A stretch of 64,000 nt of DNA from Halomonas elongata DSM 2581 (GCF_000196875.2 NC_014532.2:3658001-3722000); one strand, 5' to 3'. Shown: positions 53,533 through 62,833, numbered from the stretch's first letter. Notes: generated by a model not told the origin, from the sequence alone. A program made the numbers and translations.

Positions 53533-54672
53533 TCAGGGCTTCATATCCTCGAAGAACTTCTTCACCCCGTCGAAGAAGCTGCTCTTCTTCGGCGAGTGAT
53601 GGCTGTTGCTGCCGTCCAGGCTTTCCTGGAACTTGCGCAGCAGATCCTTCTGTTCTTCGCTGAGCTTCACCGGCGTCTCGACCACTACCTTGCACAGCAG
53701 GTCGCCGGCGGGACCGCCACGCACCGGCTTCACACCCTTGCCCTTGAGACGGAACATCTTGCCCGTCTGGGTCTCGGGTGGAATCTTGAGCTTCACCCGA
53801 CCATCCAGGGTCGGCACTTCCAGCTCGCCGCCGAGGGTGGCGTCGACGAAGTTGATCGGCACCTCGCACTGCAGGTGACGGCCTTCACGCTCGAAGATAT
53901 GGTGCGGCTTGATCGCCACCTGGACGTACAGGTCGCCGGGCGGCCCGCCGTTGATGCCCGCCTCGCCCTCGGCGTTGAGGCGAATGCGATCGCCGGTATC
54001 GACACCGGCCGGAATCTTCACCGACAGGGTGCGCGTCTCGCGCTGCCGGCCTTCGCCGTTGCACTTGTGGCACGGCACCTTGATGTGCTGGCCGCTGCCG
54101 TGACAGGTCGGGCAGGTCTGCTGCACGGCGAAGAAGCCTTGCTGCATGCGTACCTGACCGTGGCCGTGACAGGTCGGGCAGGTCTCCTTGCTGGAGCCCG
54201 GCTCGGCGCCATCGCCGTCGCAACGCTCGCACTCGATGTGGCGAGGCACGCGGATATCCACGCTGGTGCCCGCCACGGCGCTCTCGAGATCCAGCTCGAG
54301 GTTGTAGCGCAGGTCGCTGCCGCGCTGCGGGGCATTCGGGTTGCGACGCGCCCCGCCGCCACCGAAGATGTCGCCGAAGACATCGCCGAAGATATCGCTG
54401 AAGCCGCCGGCGCCCGCACCGCCGAAGCCGCCGCCTCCGGCCTGGCCGTCGACGCCGGCATGGCCGAACTGGTCGTAGGCCGCACGCTTCTCGCTATCGG
54501 TCAGGACCTCATAGGCCTCGGAAACCTCGCGGAACTTCTCCGCCGAGGTCTCATCGTCCGGGTTACGGTCCGGATGATATTTCTGTGCCAGGCGCCGATA
54601 GGCCTTCTTGATCTCTTTCTGATCGGCCCCACGCTCGATGCCCAGCACCTCGTAATAGTCACGCTTGGACAT
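53533..54672 (-). CDS. dnaJ: chaperone protein DnaJ
   Basis: Hsp40 co-chaperone that delivers substrates to DnaK and stimulates its ATPase. 379 residues: J domain (1-70, HPD in YHPDRNPDD), a Gly/Phe-rich linker ([14 protein letters not shown]), four CxxCxGxG zinc repeats (about 135-210) and C-terminal substrate domains. It follows dnaK with a hairpin between. All four zinc repeats are intact. Confidence 0.97.
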   Translation of the reverse strand: MSKRDYYEVLGIERGADQKEIKKAYRRLAQKYHPDRNPDDETSAEKFREVSEAYEVLTDSEKRAAYDQFGHAGVDGQAGGGGFGGAGAGGFSDIFGDVFGDIFGGGGARRNPNAPQRGSDLRYNLELDLESAVAGTSVDIRVPRHIECERCDGDGAEPGSSKETCPTCHGHGQVRMQQGFFAVQQTCPTCHGSGQHIKVPCHKCNGEGRQRETRTLSVKIPAGVDTGDRIRLNAEGEAGINGGPPGDLYVQVAIKPHHIFEREGRHLQCEVPINFVDATLGGELEVPTLDGRVKLKIPPETQTGKMFRLKGKGVKPVRGGPAGDLLCKVVVETPVKLSEEQKDLLRKFQESLDGSNSHHSPKKSSFFDGVKKFFEDMKP

Positions 54673-54705
54673 GTGTCTGTCCGCCTCCGTAGCGACGCTG
54701 CGGAA

Positions 54706-54739
54706 ACGCCAACGCGGGAGTCGCCTCCCGCGCTGGCGT
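54706..54739 (-). terminator. hairpin between dnaK and dnaJ
   Basis: ACGCCAACGCGGGAG (54706-54720) faces CTCCCGCGCTGGCGT (54725-54739) around TCGC. The one mismatch becomes a G-U pair only in the minus-strand RNA, which supports function in the dnaK-dnaJ transcript. TTTCC follows. It probably attenuates dnaJ expression relative to dnaK or protects the dnaK 3' end. Confidence 0.7.
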
Positions 54740-54763
54740 CAGCCGTGATTCAGACGTCGTGGT

Positions 54764-56698
54764 TTACTGCTTCTTCTGGTCGTCGTTGACTTCCTCGTAC
54801 TCGGCGTCGACCACGTCGTCTTCCGTCTTCTTCTGGCCCTCGGCCTGCTCGCCGGCGTCGGCGCCCGCGGCGTCCTCGGCCTGCTCGGCGTACATCTTCT
54901 GGGCCAGGTTGCCGGACGCCTCGGTCAGGGCATCGAGCTTGGCCTGGATATCCTCCTGGTCGTCGCCCTTGGCCGCTTCCTCGAGCTCGCTGGCGGCGTT
55001 CTCGATGGCCTGCTTCTCTTCATCGGTCGCCTTGTCGCCGGCTTCCTCGAGGGTCTTGCGGGCGGCGTGAACCATGCCGTCGGCCTGGTTGCGCAGTGCC
55101 ACCAGCTCCTCGAACTTCTTGTCCTCGTCGGCATGGGCCTCGGCATCCCGGACCATCTGCTCGACTTCTTCCTCGGACAGGCCGCTGGAAGCCTTGATGA
55201 CGATCGACTGCTCCTTGCCGGTGGCCTTGTCCTTGGCGGACACGTTGAGGATGCCGTTGGCGTCCAGGTCGAAGGCGACCTCGATCTGCGGCACGCCACG
55301 CGGCGCCGGCGGAATGTCGGCCAGGTCGAAGCGACCCAGGGACTTGTTGCCGCTGGACTGCTTGCGCTCACCCTGCAGCACGTGAATGGTCACGGCCGTC
55401 TGGTTGTCGTCCGCGGTCGAGAAGGTCTGGGTCTTCTTGGTCGGGATCGTGGTGTTCTTCTCGATCAGCGGCGTCATCACGCCACCCAGGGTCTCGATGC
55501 CCAGGGTCAGCGGAGTGACGTCGAGCAGCAGCACATCCTTGACGTCACCGCCCAGCACGCCGCCCTGGATCGCGGCGCCCACGGCCACGGCCTCATCCGG
55601 GTTGACGTCCTTGCGGGCGTCCTTGCCGAAGAATTCGGCAACCTTGGCCTGGACCAGCGGCATGCGGGTCTGGCCGCCCACCAGGATGACATCGTCGATG
55701 TCGGAAGCGGACAGGTCGGCATCGGCCAGCGCGGTCTTGCACGGCTTCAGCGAGCGTGCCACCAGCTCTTCCACCAGCGACTCGAGCTTGGCCCGGGTCA
55801 CCTTGACGTTGAGGTGCTTGGGACCGGTGTTGTCGGCGGTGATGTAGGGCAGGTTGACCTCGGTCTGCTGCGCGCTGGACAGCTCGATCTTGGCCTTCTC
55901 GGCGGCTTCCTTGAGGCGCTGCATGGCCAGGTTGTCGCCAGACAGGTCGATGCCGCTGTCGGACTTGAACTGGTCGACCAGATAGTTGATCAGCGCCAGG
56001 TCGAAGTCCTCGCCGCCCAGGAAGGTGTCGCCGTTGGTGGCCAGCACCTCGAACTGGGTCTCGCCGTCCACGTCGGCCACCTCGATGATCGAGATGTCGA
56101 AGGTACCGCCGCCCAGGTCATAGACCGCGATGGTCTTGTCACCACGGGACTTGTCCATGCCATAGGCCAGCGCGGCCGCCGTCGGCTCGTTGATGATGCG
56201 CTTGACCTCGAGACCGGCGATGCGGCCGGCATCCTTGGTGGCCTGACGCTGGCTGTCGTTGAAGTAGGCCGGCACGGTGATGACTGCCTCGGTGACGGTC
56301 TCACCCAAGTAGTCCTCGGCGGTCTTCTTCATCTTCTTCAGCACTTCGGCGCTGACCTGGGGCGGCGCCAGCTTGTTGCCCTTGACCTCGACCCAGGCGT
56401 CGCCGTTGTCGGCCTCGGTGATGGTGTAGGGCACCATCTTGATGTCCTTCTGGACGACATCGTCCTTGAAGCGACGGCCGATCAGGCGCTTGATGGCGTA
56501 AAGCGTGTTCTGGGGATTGGTGACCGCCTGGCGCTTGGCCGCCTGCCCCACCAGCGTCTCACCGTCGTCGGTGTAGGCGATGATGGACGGGGTCGTGCGC
56601 GCGCCTTCGGCGTTCTCGATCACCTTGGCGTCGTCGCCGTCGAGCACGGCCACGCAAGAATTGGTGGTCCCCAGGTCAATACCGATGATGCGTCCCAT
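54764..56698 (-). CDS. dnaK: chaperone protein DnaK
   Basis: Hsp70 chaperone of 644 residues. The ATPase domain has [25 protein letters not shown] and [11 protein letters not shown]; the substrate domain begins at [14 protein letters not shown]; the helical lid ends in the [13 protein letters not shown] motif. The start at 56698 gives [12 protein letters not shown] with GAGGA upstream. It has its own heat-shock promoter in addition to that before grpE. Confidence 0.98.
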   Translation of the reverse strand: MGRIIGIDLGTTNSCVAVLDGDDAKVIENAEGARTTPSIIAYTDDGETLVGQAAKRQAVTNPQNTLYAIKRLIGRRFKDDVVQKDIKMVPYTITEADNGDAWVEVKGNKLAPPQVSAEVLKKMKKTAEDYLGETVTEAVITVPAYFNDSQRQATKDAGRIAGLEVKRIINEPTAAALAYGMDKSRGDKTIAVYDLGGGTFDISIIEVADVDGETQFEVLATNGDTFLGGEDFDLALINYLVDQFKSDSGIDLSGDNLAMQRLKEAAEKAKIELSSAQQTEVNLPYITADNTGPKHLNVKVTRAKLESLVEELVARSLKPCKTALADADLSASDIDDVILVGGQTRMPLVQAKVAEFFGKDARKDVNPDEAVAVGAAIQGGVLGGDVKDVLLLDVTPLTLGIETLGGVMTPLIEKNTTIPTKKTQTFSTADDNQTAVTIHVLQGERKQSSGNKSLGRFDLADIPPAPRGVPQIEVAFDLDANGILNVSAKDKATGKEQSIVIKASSGLSEEEVEQMVRDAEAHADEDKKFEELVALRNQADGMVHAARKTLEEAGDKATDEEKQAIENAASELEEAAKGDDQEDIQAKLDALTEASGNLAQKMYAEQAEDAAGADAGEQAEGQKKTEDDVVDAEYEEVNDDQKKQ

Positions 56699-56768
56699 AG
56701 GAAATCCTCGAAATATCGATGTTGCAGATTCGTTCATGTGCGCGGCGTTTGCCGCGGGGTTGCCGTCT

Positions 56769-56798
56769 ATCTGGGGGCCCTCGGCGCCTTTTCAAGGG
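56769..56798 (-). promoter_or_regulatory. sigma-32 promoter of dnaK
   Basis: The minus strand has -35 CCCTTGAA (56791-56798), a 14-bp spacer and -10 CCCCAGAT (56769-56776), one base off the heat-shock consensus CCCCATnT. It lies 71 bases before the dnaK start, inside the grpE-dnaK gap. Confidence 0.85.
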
Positions 56799-56825
56799 CT
56801 TCGGGCCGCTTTTCGGCACGAAATG

Positions 56826-57455
56826 TCACTCGCTGGACTGACTGACCACCACCATTGCCGGGCGGACCAGACGACCATTGAGCAGGTAGCCTTTCTGGAT
56901 CACTTCCATCACGGAGTTGGGCTCCAGCTCGGCGTTGGGCACCATGGTCACGGCCTCGTGATACTGCGGATCGAAGGGCTCGCCAGTCGGATCGACCACT
57001 TCGACGCCGAACTTGCCCAGCACATCGAGCTGCAGCTTCAGCGTCATCGACACCCCTTCGCGATGGGTCTCGCTCGCGCCTTCCTGCATGGCATCGAGCG
57101 CCTTCTCGAGGCTGTCGACCACGGGCAGCAGCTCCTTGACGAACTTCTCCAGCGCGAACTTGCGAGCCTTCTCGGCTTCCTGCTCGGCGCGCCGGCGCAC
57201 GTTCTGCGCCTCGGCGGCAGCCCGTAGCGACTGATCCTTGGCATCGGCCAGGCTCTGCTCGAGCTCCTCGACCTTGGCGGCCAGGACCTCGGCCTCCGGA
57301 TTGTCCGTCGACTCGCGCTCTTCCTGCGTCTGCTCGGCGTTCTCGATGGCGTCCTCGAGCTCACCTTCCACGGACTCCGGCTCCACCTGGGCGTCGGCTT
57401 CCTCCTGTTGACGAGAAAGCTCGTCGTCCAGCGGTGTCTGCGGATCTTTGGCCAT
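56826..57455 (-). CDS. grpE: nucleotide exchange factor GrpE
   Basis: Releases ADP from DnaK; 209 residues. An acidic N-terminal stretch and a long coiled coil ([28 protein letters not shown]) precede the beta domain, which ends in [25 protein letters not shown]. The start at 57455 follows AGGAGG. First gene of grpE-dnaK-dnaJ, with a sigma-32 promoter upstream. Confidence 0.96.
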   Translation of the reverse strand: MAKDPQTPLDDELSRQQEEADAQVEPESVEGELEDAIENAEQTQEERESTDNPEAEVLAAKVEELEQSLADAKDQSLRAAAEAQNVRRRAEQEAEKARKFALEKFVKELLPVVDSLEKALDAMQEGASETHREGVSMTLKLQLDVLGKFGVEVVDPTGEPFDPQYHEAVTMVPNAELEPNSVMEVIQKGYLLNGRLVRPAMVVVSQSSE

Positions 57456-57533
57456 GCGTGCCTCCTGAAATGACAGCCGGCGGCCCTGGGCCGCCTGAAG
57501 ACATGTTGTCGGGATGAATCGTCGTTGCGAGGT

Positions 57534-57563
57534 ATATGGGGCTGACCTCGCGGAACTCAAGGC
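57534..57563 (-). promoter_or_regulatory. sigma-32 promoter of grpE
   Basis: The minus strand has -35 GCCTTGAG (57556-57563), a 14-bp spacer and -10 CCCCATAT (57534-57541), a full match to the heat-shock -10 consensus. It lies 79 bases before the grpE start. Confidence 0.88.
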
Positions 57564-57609
57564 ATCGAAATACGTGGATTGCAGCCGTGCGTTGTTCCGG
57601 GACATGAAC

Positions 57610-57629
57610 TACTGTATAAACGCACAAGG
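57610..57629 (+). promoter_or_regulatory. LexA (SOS) box before recN
   Basis: TACTGTATAAACGCACAAGG has CTGT-N8-ACAA, one base from the CTGT-N8-ACAG consensus, with the flanking TA. It lies 49-68 bases before the recN start. recN is an SOS gene in E. coli. Confidence 0.75.
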
Positions 57630-57677
57630 CAATGGATGAATAACCAGTAGATTCAGACAAGCCCCGGGGGAAGCATC

Positions 57678-59351
57678 ATGCTGACAGAGCTCGCCATTCG
57701 CGATTTCGCCATCGTCGATCACCTGGCGCTCGAGCTGGAAGGCGGCATGACCGCCATCACCGGCGAGACCGGGGCCGGCAAATCCATCCTGCTCGGCGCC
57801 CTCGGCCTGTGCCTCGGCGAGCGAGCCGATGCCGGCAGCGTCCGCCATGGCTGCGAGCGCGCCGATCTCTCCGCCCGTTTCGATATCGCCGAGCTGCCGG
57901 CCGCCCGGACCTGGCTCGACGAACGCGAGCTGCCCAGCGACGACTGCCTGTTGCGCCGCGTGGTGACCCGATCCGGCCGTTCCAAGGCCTGGATCAATGG
58001 CCAACCCGCCACGGTGGCGGATCTCAAGGCATTGGGCGACCACCTGATCGAGATCCATGGCCAGCACGCCCACCAGGGCCTGCTGCGAGAGGAAACCCAC
58101 CTGCATCTGCTCGACGACTTCGCCGATCACGACGAGGCGGTGCGCGACATGGCGGCGACCTTTCACGCCTGGCGCGAGAGCCATCAGCGTCTCAAGCGGC
58201 TCTCGGAGGACAACGACGAGATCCGCGCCCGCCTCCAGCTATTGCGTTATCAGGTCGAGGAACTCGACCAACTGGCCCTGGCCGAAGGCGAGCTCGAGGG
58301 CCTGGAGTCGGAACAGGAGACACTGGCACACGCCGAGGAACGCCTGCGCGAGGCCCAGTTCGCCGCCCAATGCTGCGACGGCGACGAAGGCGGCGCCCTG
58401 CCGCTGCTCCACCAGGCGGTGAACCGGCTGTCGGCACTACCCGGCAGCGAGCGCAGCGCCCTGGCCGATGCCCTGAGCATGCTCGGCGACGCCTGCATCC
58501 AGGTGGAAGAGGCCGGGCGCGAACTCAATCATTTCGCCGCCGGCGTGGAGCTGGATCCCGAGCGCCTGGCCTGGGTCGAGGAGCGCCTCGGCGAGGTGCA
58601 TCGCATCGCCCGCAAGCATCAGGTAGCGCCCCATGAACTGGTCTCGCTGCACCAGCACCTCACCGAGGAACTGGCCGAACTGGAAGGTGGCGACGGCGAC
58701 CTCGACGCCTTGGCCGCCGAAGTCGAGAACCTGAAACAGGCCTGGCGGCAACGGGCCGAAGCGGTGAGCGCCACGCGCCGCAAGGCCGCCCAACGCTTCG
58801 GCAAGGCAGTGCAGGAACAATTGGCCTTTCTGGCCATGGGCAAGGCCTCTTTCGATGTCGAGCTGACACCCCGCGACACCCCGTCTCCCGAGGGGCTAGA
58901 GCGCGCCCGCTTCACGATCAGCGCCAACCCCGGTCAGCCCGCGCGCCCCTTGACCAAGGTCGCCTCCGGCGGTGAACTCTCCCGGATCAGCCTGGCCATT
59001 CAGGTGGTCGCCGCCCAGCACTCCACCATACCGAGCCTGGTCTTCGACGAGGTCGATGTCGGCATCTCCGGGGCCACCGCCGAGGTCGTCGGCCAGCTCC
59101 TGCGACGCCTGGGCAAGGGAGGCCAGGTGATGACCGTGACCCACCTGCCCCAGGTCGCCGCCCAGGCCCATCAGCATCTGCATATCGCCAAGCAGGCCGA
59201 AGACGAGACCACCCTGACGCACATGGCGCTGCTCGACGAAGCCGGTCGGGTCGGCGAGCTGGCCCGAATGCTGGGCGGCATGAAGCTGACCGACCAGACC
59301 CTGGCACACGCCCGCGAGATGCTCGACGCCAGTCAGCGCGCCCATCACTGA
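57678..59351 (+). CDS. recN: DNA repair protein RecN
   Basis: SMC-like ATPase acting at double-strand breaks; 557 residues. Walker A ITGETGAGKSIL (about 28-39), two long coiled-coil arms flanking the middle (about 150-370) and the ABC signature/Walker B region LTKVASGGELSRISLAIQ and SLVFDEVDVGISG. Divergent from grpE. A LexA box precedes it, which predicts DNA-damage induction. Confidence 0.97.
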   Translation: MLTELAIRDFAIVDHLALELEGGMTAITGETGAGKSILLGALGLCLGERADAGSVRHGCERADLSARFDIAELPAARTWLDERELPSDDCLLRRVVTRSGRSKAWINGQPATVADLKALGDHLIEIHGQHAHQGLLREETHLHLLDDFADHDEAVRDMAATFHAWRESHQRLKRLSEDNDEIRARLQLLRYQVEELDQLALAEGELEGLESEQETLAHAEERLREAQFAAQCCDGDEGGALPLLHQAVNRLSALPGSERSALADALSMLGDACIQVEEAGRELNHFAAGVELDPERLAWVEERLGEVHRIARKHQVAPHELVSLHQHLTEELAELEGGDGDLDALAAEVENLKQAWRQRAEAVSATRRKAAQRFGKAVQEQLAFLAMGKASFDVELTPRDTPSPEGLERARFTISANPGQPARPLTKVASGGELSRISLAIQVVAAQHSTIPSLVFDEVDVGISGATAEVVGQLLRRLGKGGQVMTVTHLPQVAAQAHQHLHIAKQAEDETTLTHMALLDEAGRVGELARMLGGMKLTDQTLAHAREMLDASQRAHH

Positions 59352-59364
59352 GCTTGCACGCACG

Positions 59365-59400
59365 ACGACGCCCCGACCTGTCAGGTCGGGGCGTCGTCTT
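59365..59400. terminator. terminator between recN and fur
   Basis: ACGACGCCCCGACCTG (59365-59380) pairs with CAGGTCGGGGCGTCGT (59382-59397), and the tip opens to give a loop. CTTTGT follows on the plus strand. The genes are convergent; the recN direction has the better T-tract. Confidence 0.8.
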
Positions 59401-59429
59401 TGTCCGCTGCGCTCATCGAGCCAGCGCGT

Positions 59430-59876
59430 TCACTTCTTGCCGGACGGTTCCTGGCGCGTCACCCGGGATCCCTTCGGGCGCACATAGAGCACCAGGGCGT
59501 GATCCACGAGTTCGTACCCGTGCTCCTCGGCGATTTCCTGCTGACGACGTTCGATGGTGTCATCGAAGAACTCGATGATCTCGCCGCTGTCCAGGCACAC
59601 CATGTGATCATGGTGCTCTTCCTGGGTCAGCTCGAAGACGGCATGACCGCCATCGAAGTTGTGACGAGTCACCAGACCGGCGGTCTCGAACTGTGTCAGC
59701 ACGCGATAGACGGTGGCCAGGCCCACGTCCTCGCCCGCTTCGAGCAGGGTCTTGTAGACATCCTCGGCGCTCAGGTGATGTTGTCCCGTTGCGTTCTCGA
59801 GAATGTGCAGTATCTTGACGCGCGGCAGGGTCACTTTCAGACCGGCCTTGCGTAATTCATGGTTCTGGTCGGCCAT
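59430..59876 (-). CDS. fur: ferric uptake regulator Fur
   Basis: Iron-responsive repressor of 148 residues. Winged helix (HHLSAEDVYKTLLEAGEDVGLATVYRVLTQFE) and metal sites in HNFDGGHAVFELTQEEHHDHMVCLDSGE. Only one Cys is present in that region, so the CxxC zinc site of E. coli Fur is absent, as in Pseudomonas Fur. The start at 59876 gives MADQNHELRKAGLKVTLPR. Divergent from bamE. The FeCT importer at 48.9-51.9 kb is a plausible target, but no Fur box was recognised there. Confidence 0.96.
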   Translation of the reverse strand: MADQNHELRKAGLKVTLPRVKILHILENATGQHHLSAEDVYKTLLEAGEDVGLATVYRVLTQFETAGLVTRHNFDGGHAVFELTQEEHHDHMVCLDSGEIIEFFDDTIERRQQEIAEEHGYELVDHALVLYVRPKGSRVTRQEPSGKK

Positions 59877-59948
59877 GGTTGCTCTTCGCAGTATCAGGTA
59901 GGGTCGGGTATGATCGACCAAAACCACGATAGTGAAGAACAGGCGCAA

Positions 59949-60368
59949 ATGCAAAAGCTGACTCGCACCGTCACCCTAACCGTCGCCCTGACCCTCGTCA
60001 GTGGCTGCAGCTATTTCGGCGTGTACAAGCGCGACCTGGCCCAGGGCAACCTGGTGACCTCCGCCATGGCCGAACAGCTGCAACCCGGCATGACCCGCCA
60101 GCAGGTGGTCAATCTGATGGGCAGCCCGATGCTCGAGGCTCCCTTCGACGCCCAGCAGTGGGATTATGTCTATCGCCTGGACAAGGCCTACGGCGGCGTC
60201 GAGCAACGGCGCCTCACTCTGACCTTCCAGGGCAACCGCCTGGCGGACATCGACCGGCATGGCGATTTCTCGCGTCCACCCTCGGTCGCCGACGAGCGCG
60301 GCATCGGCCCGACGGACTCCACCAACGCACGGGGTAACCTGCTCAACGCTCGCCCCGACGACGAATGA
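59949..60368 (+). CDS. bamE: outer membrane assembly lipoprotein BamE (OmlA)
   Basis: Small lipoprotein of the BAM complex; 139 residues. Signal peptide with lipobox LVSGC (Cys about 19), then the SmpA/OmlA domain: AEQLQPGMTRQQVVNLMGSP and WDYVYRLDKAYGGVEQRRLTLTFQGNRL. The start at 59949 supplies the signal sequence. Divergent from fur, the fur-omlA pair known from Pseudomonas. Stops of bamE and rnfH are 7 bases apart. Confidence 0.94.
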   Translation: MQKLTRTVTLTVALTLVSGCSYFGVYKRDLAQGNLVTSAMAEQLQPGMTRQQVVNLMGSPMLEAPFDAQQWDYVYRLDKAYGGVEQRRLTLTFQGNRLADIDRHGDFSRPPSVADERGIGPTDSTNARGNLLNARPDDE

Positions 60369-60375
60369 CCCGCTC

Positions 60376-60690
60376 TCAGCCCCGCTTGTCCGCGGCGCGG
60401 GACGCCCGTGCCGCCTTGGGATCGATGCGCAGAGGACGGTAGACTTCCACCCGTTCGCCCTCTTGCAATATGTGCCGCTCCGGATCGCGCAATGCCTTGC
60501 CGAAGATGCCGAGCGCGGCATTCTCGAAGGTCTCGGGCGGCACATCGGGGAAATAGTGTGCCAGATCGGCCTGGCGCACTGCCTCGCGAGCATGAGTGCC
60601 CGCGGGTAGCGTCAACGAGACGATGCGTTGCCTGTTCGGCAACGCAAAGGCCACTTCGACGTGGACCATGCCCTGCTCTTCAGCGTCCAT
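60376..60690 (-). CDS. rnfH: RnfH family ubiquitin-like protein
   Basis: 104-residue beta-grasp protein of the RnfH family (function unclear). HVEVAFALPNRQRIVSLTLPAGTHAREAV and GIFGKALRDPERHILQEGERVEVYRPLRIDPK are the family blocks. The start at 60690 lies inside the last codons of ratA (overlap 11 bases); ATG 60669 (MVHVEVAF), with GAAGAG upstream, is also plausible and closer to the usual length. Basic tail at the C-terminus. Confidence 0.88.
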   Translation of the reverse strand: MDAEEQGMVHVEVAFALPNRQRIVSLTLPAGTHAREAVRQADLAHYFPDVPPETFENAALGIFGKALRDPERHILQEGERVEVYRPLRIDPKAARASRAADKRG

Positions 60691-61114
60691 AGAGCTCATC
60701 GGCGCGGCGTGTGAAGGCTTCCACCAGTTGGCCTGCCACCTGCTGGAACAGCTTGCCGAACGCCATGCCCAGCAGGCGGTTGGCGAATTCGAATTCCATC
60801 TCCAGGCTGACCTTGCAGGTATCCTCGCCCATGGGCATGAACAGCCAGCGCCCACGCAGGCGCTTGAAGGGGCCGTTGACCAGCGACAGGTCGATGCGCT
60901 CGGGCTCCTGCAGATCGTTGCGCGTGGTGAAGCTCTGCTCGATACCGGCACGACCCAGCGTCATTTCGCCGACCAGATGCTCGGCGTCCCGTTCAAGCAA
61001 CCGCGCACGCCGACAGCCCGGCAGGAACTCCGGATAACGTTCGAAATCGTTGACCAGATCGAACATCTGCTGGGGGGTGTGCCGCACCAGGGCGGAACGA
61101 TTAACCGTTGGCAT
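60680..61114 (-). CDS. ratA: RatA family START-domain protein
   Basis: 144-residue polyketide cyclase/START-fold protein (RatA/PasT, COQ10-like). MPTVNRSALVRHTPQQMFDLVNDFERYPEFLPGC at the N-terminus and MEFEFANRLLGMAFGKLFQQVAGQLVEAF at the C-terminus are conserved. E. coli RatA blocks 70S formation when overproduced; the COQ10 link suggests a quinone-related role. The start at 61114 follows GGAGAGG. Paired with rnfH and divergent from smpB, as in many proteobacteria. Confidence 0.93.
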   Translation of the reverse strand: MPTVNRSALVRHTPQQMFDLVNDFERYPEFLPGCRRARLLERDAEHLVGEMTLGRAGIEQSFTTRNDLQEPERIDLSLVNGPFKRLRGRWLFMPMGEDTCKVSLEMEFEFANRLLGMAFGKLFQQVAGQLVEAFTRRADELYGR

Positions 61115-61243
61115 TGACCTCTCCGCTGACTTCAAGGGGCCCAAGGCGTATCATGAGCGGTTGTTTCAGGCCTTGAATGGTATCACGCTTCCCCCCATAT
61201 CGGAGGGGCAGGCCATCATCGGCAAGACAGAATATGAGGTTCC

Positions 61244-61735
61244 ATGGCCAACAAGAAAGGTAAGGGCAAGGGTCCAGGCAGCAACGCCATCGCCTTGAAC
61301 AAGAAGGCGCGCTTCGAGTACCACATCGACGAGACCTTCGAGGCCGGCCTGGCACTGGCCGGCTGGGAGGTGAAGAGCCTGCGCGCCGGCAAGGCACAGC
61401 TCACCGACACCTACATCCTGGTCAAGAACGGGGAGGCCTGGCTGCTGGGCAGCCACATCACCCCGCTCAACACCGTCAGCACCCACGAGGTGGCCGACCC
61501 GACCCGGACCCGCAAGCTGTTGCTGCATCGCAAGGAGATCGCCAGGATCTTCTCGCGGACCCAGGACAAGGGGCACACCTGCGTGCCACTCAAGCTGTAC
61601 TGGAAAGGCAGCAAGGTGAAGTGCGAGCTGGCGCTGGTGACCGGCAAGAAGCTCCACGACAAGCGGGCCACCGAGAAGGACCGCGACTGGCAGCGGCAGA
61701 AGGGCCGCATCCTGCGTGAGCACAACAAGACATAA
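61244..61735 (+). CDS. smpB: SsrA-binding protein SmpB
   Basis: Binds tmRNA and brings it to stalled ribosomes; 163 residues. OB-fold core [32 protein letters not shown] and [11 protein letters not shown]-type middle ([16 protein letters not shown]), with the basic C-terminal tail [24 protein letters not shown] that mimics mRNA in the channel. ssrA follows 43 bases later, so both parts of trans-translation are adjacent. Confidence 0.97.
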   Translation: MANKKGKGKGPGSNAIALNKKARFEYHIDETFEAGLALAGWEVKSLRAGKAQLTDTYILVKNGEAWLLGSHITPLNTVSTHEVADPTRTRKLLLHRKEIARIFSRTQDKGHTCVPLKLYWKGSKVKCELALVTGKKLHDKRATEKDRDWQRQKGRILREHNKT

Positions 61736-61778
61736 CGCTGTCACAGCCATAGCCACTCTGTTAGAATGGCGACGTTAC

Positions 61779-62157
61779 GGGGGCGACATGGCTTCGACGC
61801 CGATGACAAACCCTGAGGTGCATGCCGAGAGCGTGATGTATCTCGTAAATCCAACATCACGATTAAATAGTCGCAAACGACGACAACTACGCTCAGGGCG
61901 CGCTGGCAGCGTAAAAACTGCTAGCTTCTAGTCCTACCCGGCGGTGATGTGCCCATTCATCACCAAAGGGCACGAGCTCAGACTGATGGGATCGCGGTTG
62001 GCTTCGTCCTCGCGTCAACCGTTAAACCTTAGAGGAATCGCGTTTCTGGATCCTGGCCGTCGGAGCCAGAAGCGTTAAAGCAAAAGACGGAACTAAGCAT
62101 GTAGAGCCGATGGGCGAGTGTCGGCGGACGCGGGTTCGATTCCCGCCGCCTCCACCA
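61779..62157 (+). ncRNA. ssrA: transfer-messenger RNA (tmRNA)
   Basis: 379-base one-piece tmRNA. The 5' end GGGGGCG pairs with CGCCTCC before the 3' ACCA (62154-62157). The tag frame starts at GCA 61873 and encodes ANDDNYAQGALAA, with stop TAA at 61912-61914. The T-arm GGGTTCGATTCCC is intact. A -10-like TAGAAT (61762-61767) precedes it. The 3' end is a common integration site, and island-like genes follow. Confidence 0.96.
61873..61914 (+). other. tmRNA proteolysis tag reading frame
   Basis: Thirteen codons (GCA to GCG) plus TAA inside ssrA encode ANDDNYAQGALAA. The C-terminal ALAA is the degradation signal recognised by ClpXP and related proteases. The first tag alanine is supplied by the charged tmRNA itself. 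Confidence 0.92.
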
Positions 62158-62170
62158 CTCAAGCAATGAA

Positions 62171-62205
62171 AACAGCCACTTACGAGTGGCTGTTTTTGTT
62201 TTTTG
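62171..62205 (+). terminator. ssrA terminator
   Basis: AACAGCCACT (62171-62180) pairs with AGTGGCTGTT (62185-62194) around TACG, followed by a long T-tract TTTGTTTTTT. It lies 13 bases after the tmRNA CCA end. Confidence 0.93.
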
Positions 62206-62282
62206 GGCCTGAATATGCCTGATTTGGGCATGGTGTGGTCAGCTTTTTGGTCAACATTTGCCATCCCTTTTATCCTTGTTGA

Positions 62283-62302
62283 TACTGTACACATAAACAG
62301 TA
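62283..62302 (+). promoter_or_regulatory. LexA (SOS) box before the DUF1654 gene
   Basis: TACTGTACACATAAACAGTA is a full consensus CTGT-N8-ACAG box, with TA on each side and perfect dyad ends. It lies 21-40 bases before the start of the small DUF1654 gene and predicts tight LexA repression. Confidence 0.9.
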
Positions 62303-62322
62303 ATCGACAGGGAGGCCCTGCC

Positions 62323-62553
62323 ATGGCCAAGAAGCACCGCCCCACCTCATACGAACTCCTCGGCCAGCGCGTAAAGCAAATCATCGCGGCAGCTACCTGG
62401 CGCGAGCAGCGCCAGGTACACCTACAGCCAGCCGAGGGCGATAGCCCTGATGACTGGGATCGCCTGATCGATGAGATCAGCGAGAACGAGAACGTCGACG
62501 TGACCCGCACCGACGAGGGTTGGCTGGTCAGCTGGGTGCCTGTCGGAGCGTAA
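62323..62553 (+). CDS. DUF1654-like small protein, SOS-controlled
   Basis: 76-residue soluble protein: RPTSYELLGQRVKQIIAAATWREQRQVHL, then GDSPDDWDRLIDEI and a C-terminal VTRTDEGWLVSWVPV. This resembles DUF1654 proteins of pseudomonads and their prophages; the function is unknown. The start at 62323 follows GGAGG. A consensus LexA box lies directly upstream, so DNA damage should induce it together with the next gene, which begins 1 base after its stop. Confidence 0.75.
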   Translation: MAKKHRPTSYELLGQRVKQIIAAATWREQRQVHLQPAEGDSPDDWDRLIDEISENENVDVTRTDEGWLVSWVPVGA

Positions 62554-62554
62554 C

Positions 62555-62833
62555 GTGGCCACAAGGCACCAGATCACCCAGTGGCGGAAGCGGCTCGAGC
62601 GACGCGGCTGGATCGGTCTGCGCCGGGCAAAGCCCTCTACGGGCGAGTGGATCGAGTTTCACGTCATATGGCGTGGCCGGCTCTACAGTGGCCGGTGCCG
62701 GCTGTCGGACCATGACCAGGCCGACTATTGGCGAGTGGGATCGATGACATATCTGCTATACCGGCAGCAGGGCATCATCGACGGGGTCTGGCGGCGGTGC
62801 CAGCCAGGTAAGACGGGGATGGTCCGGCGGTAG
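62555..62833 (+). CDS. unknown small basic protein
   Basis: 92-residue protein that I do not recognise. It is strongly basic and rich in Arg and Trp (QWRKRLERRGWIGLRRAKP; FHVIWRGRLYSGRCRL), with no signal or membrane segment. A GTG start lies 1 base after the DUF1654 stop, with GGAG 8 bases upstream. It is therefore likely co-expressed under the same LexA box. A nucleic-acid-binding role is possible from its charge but is a guess. Confidence 0.6.
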   Translation: MATRHQITQWRKRLERRGWIGLRRAKPSTGEWIEFHVIWRGRLYSGRCRLSDHDQADYWRVGSMTYLLYRQQGIIDGVWRRCQPGKTGMVRR

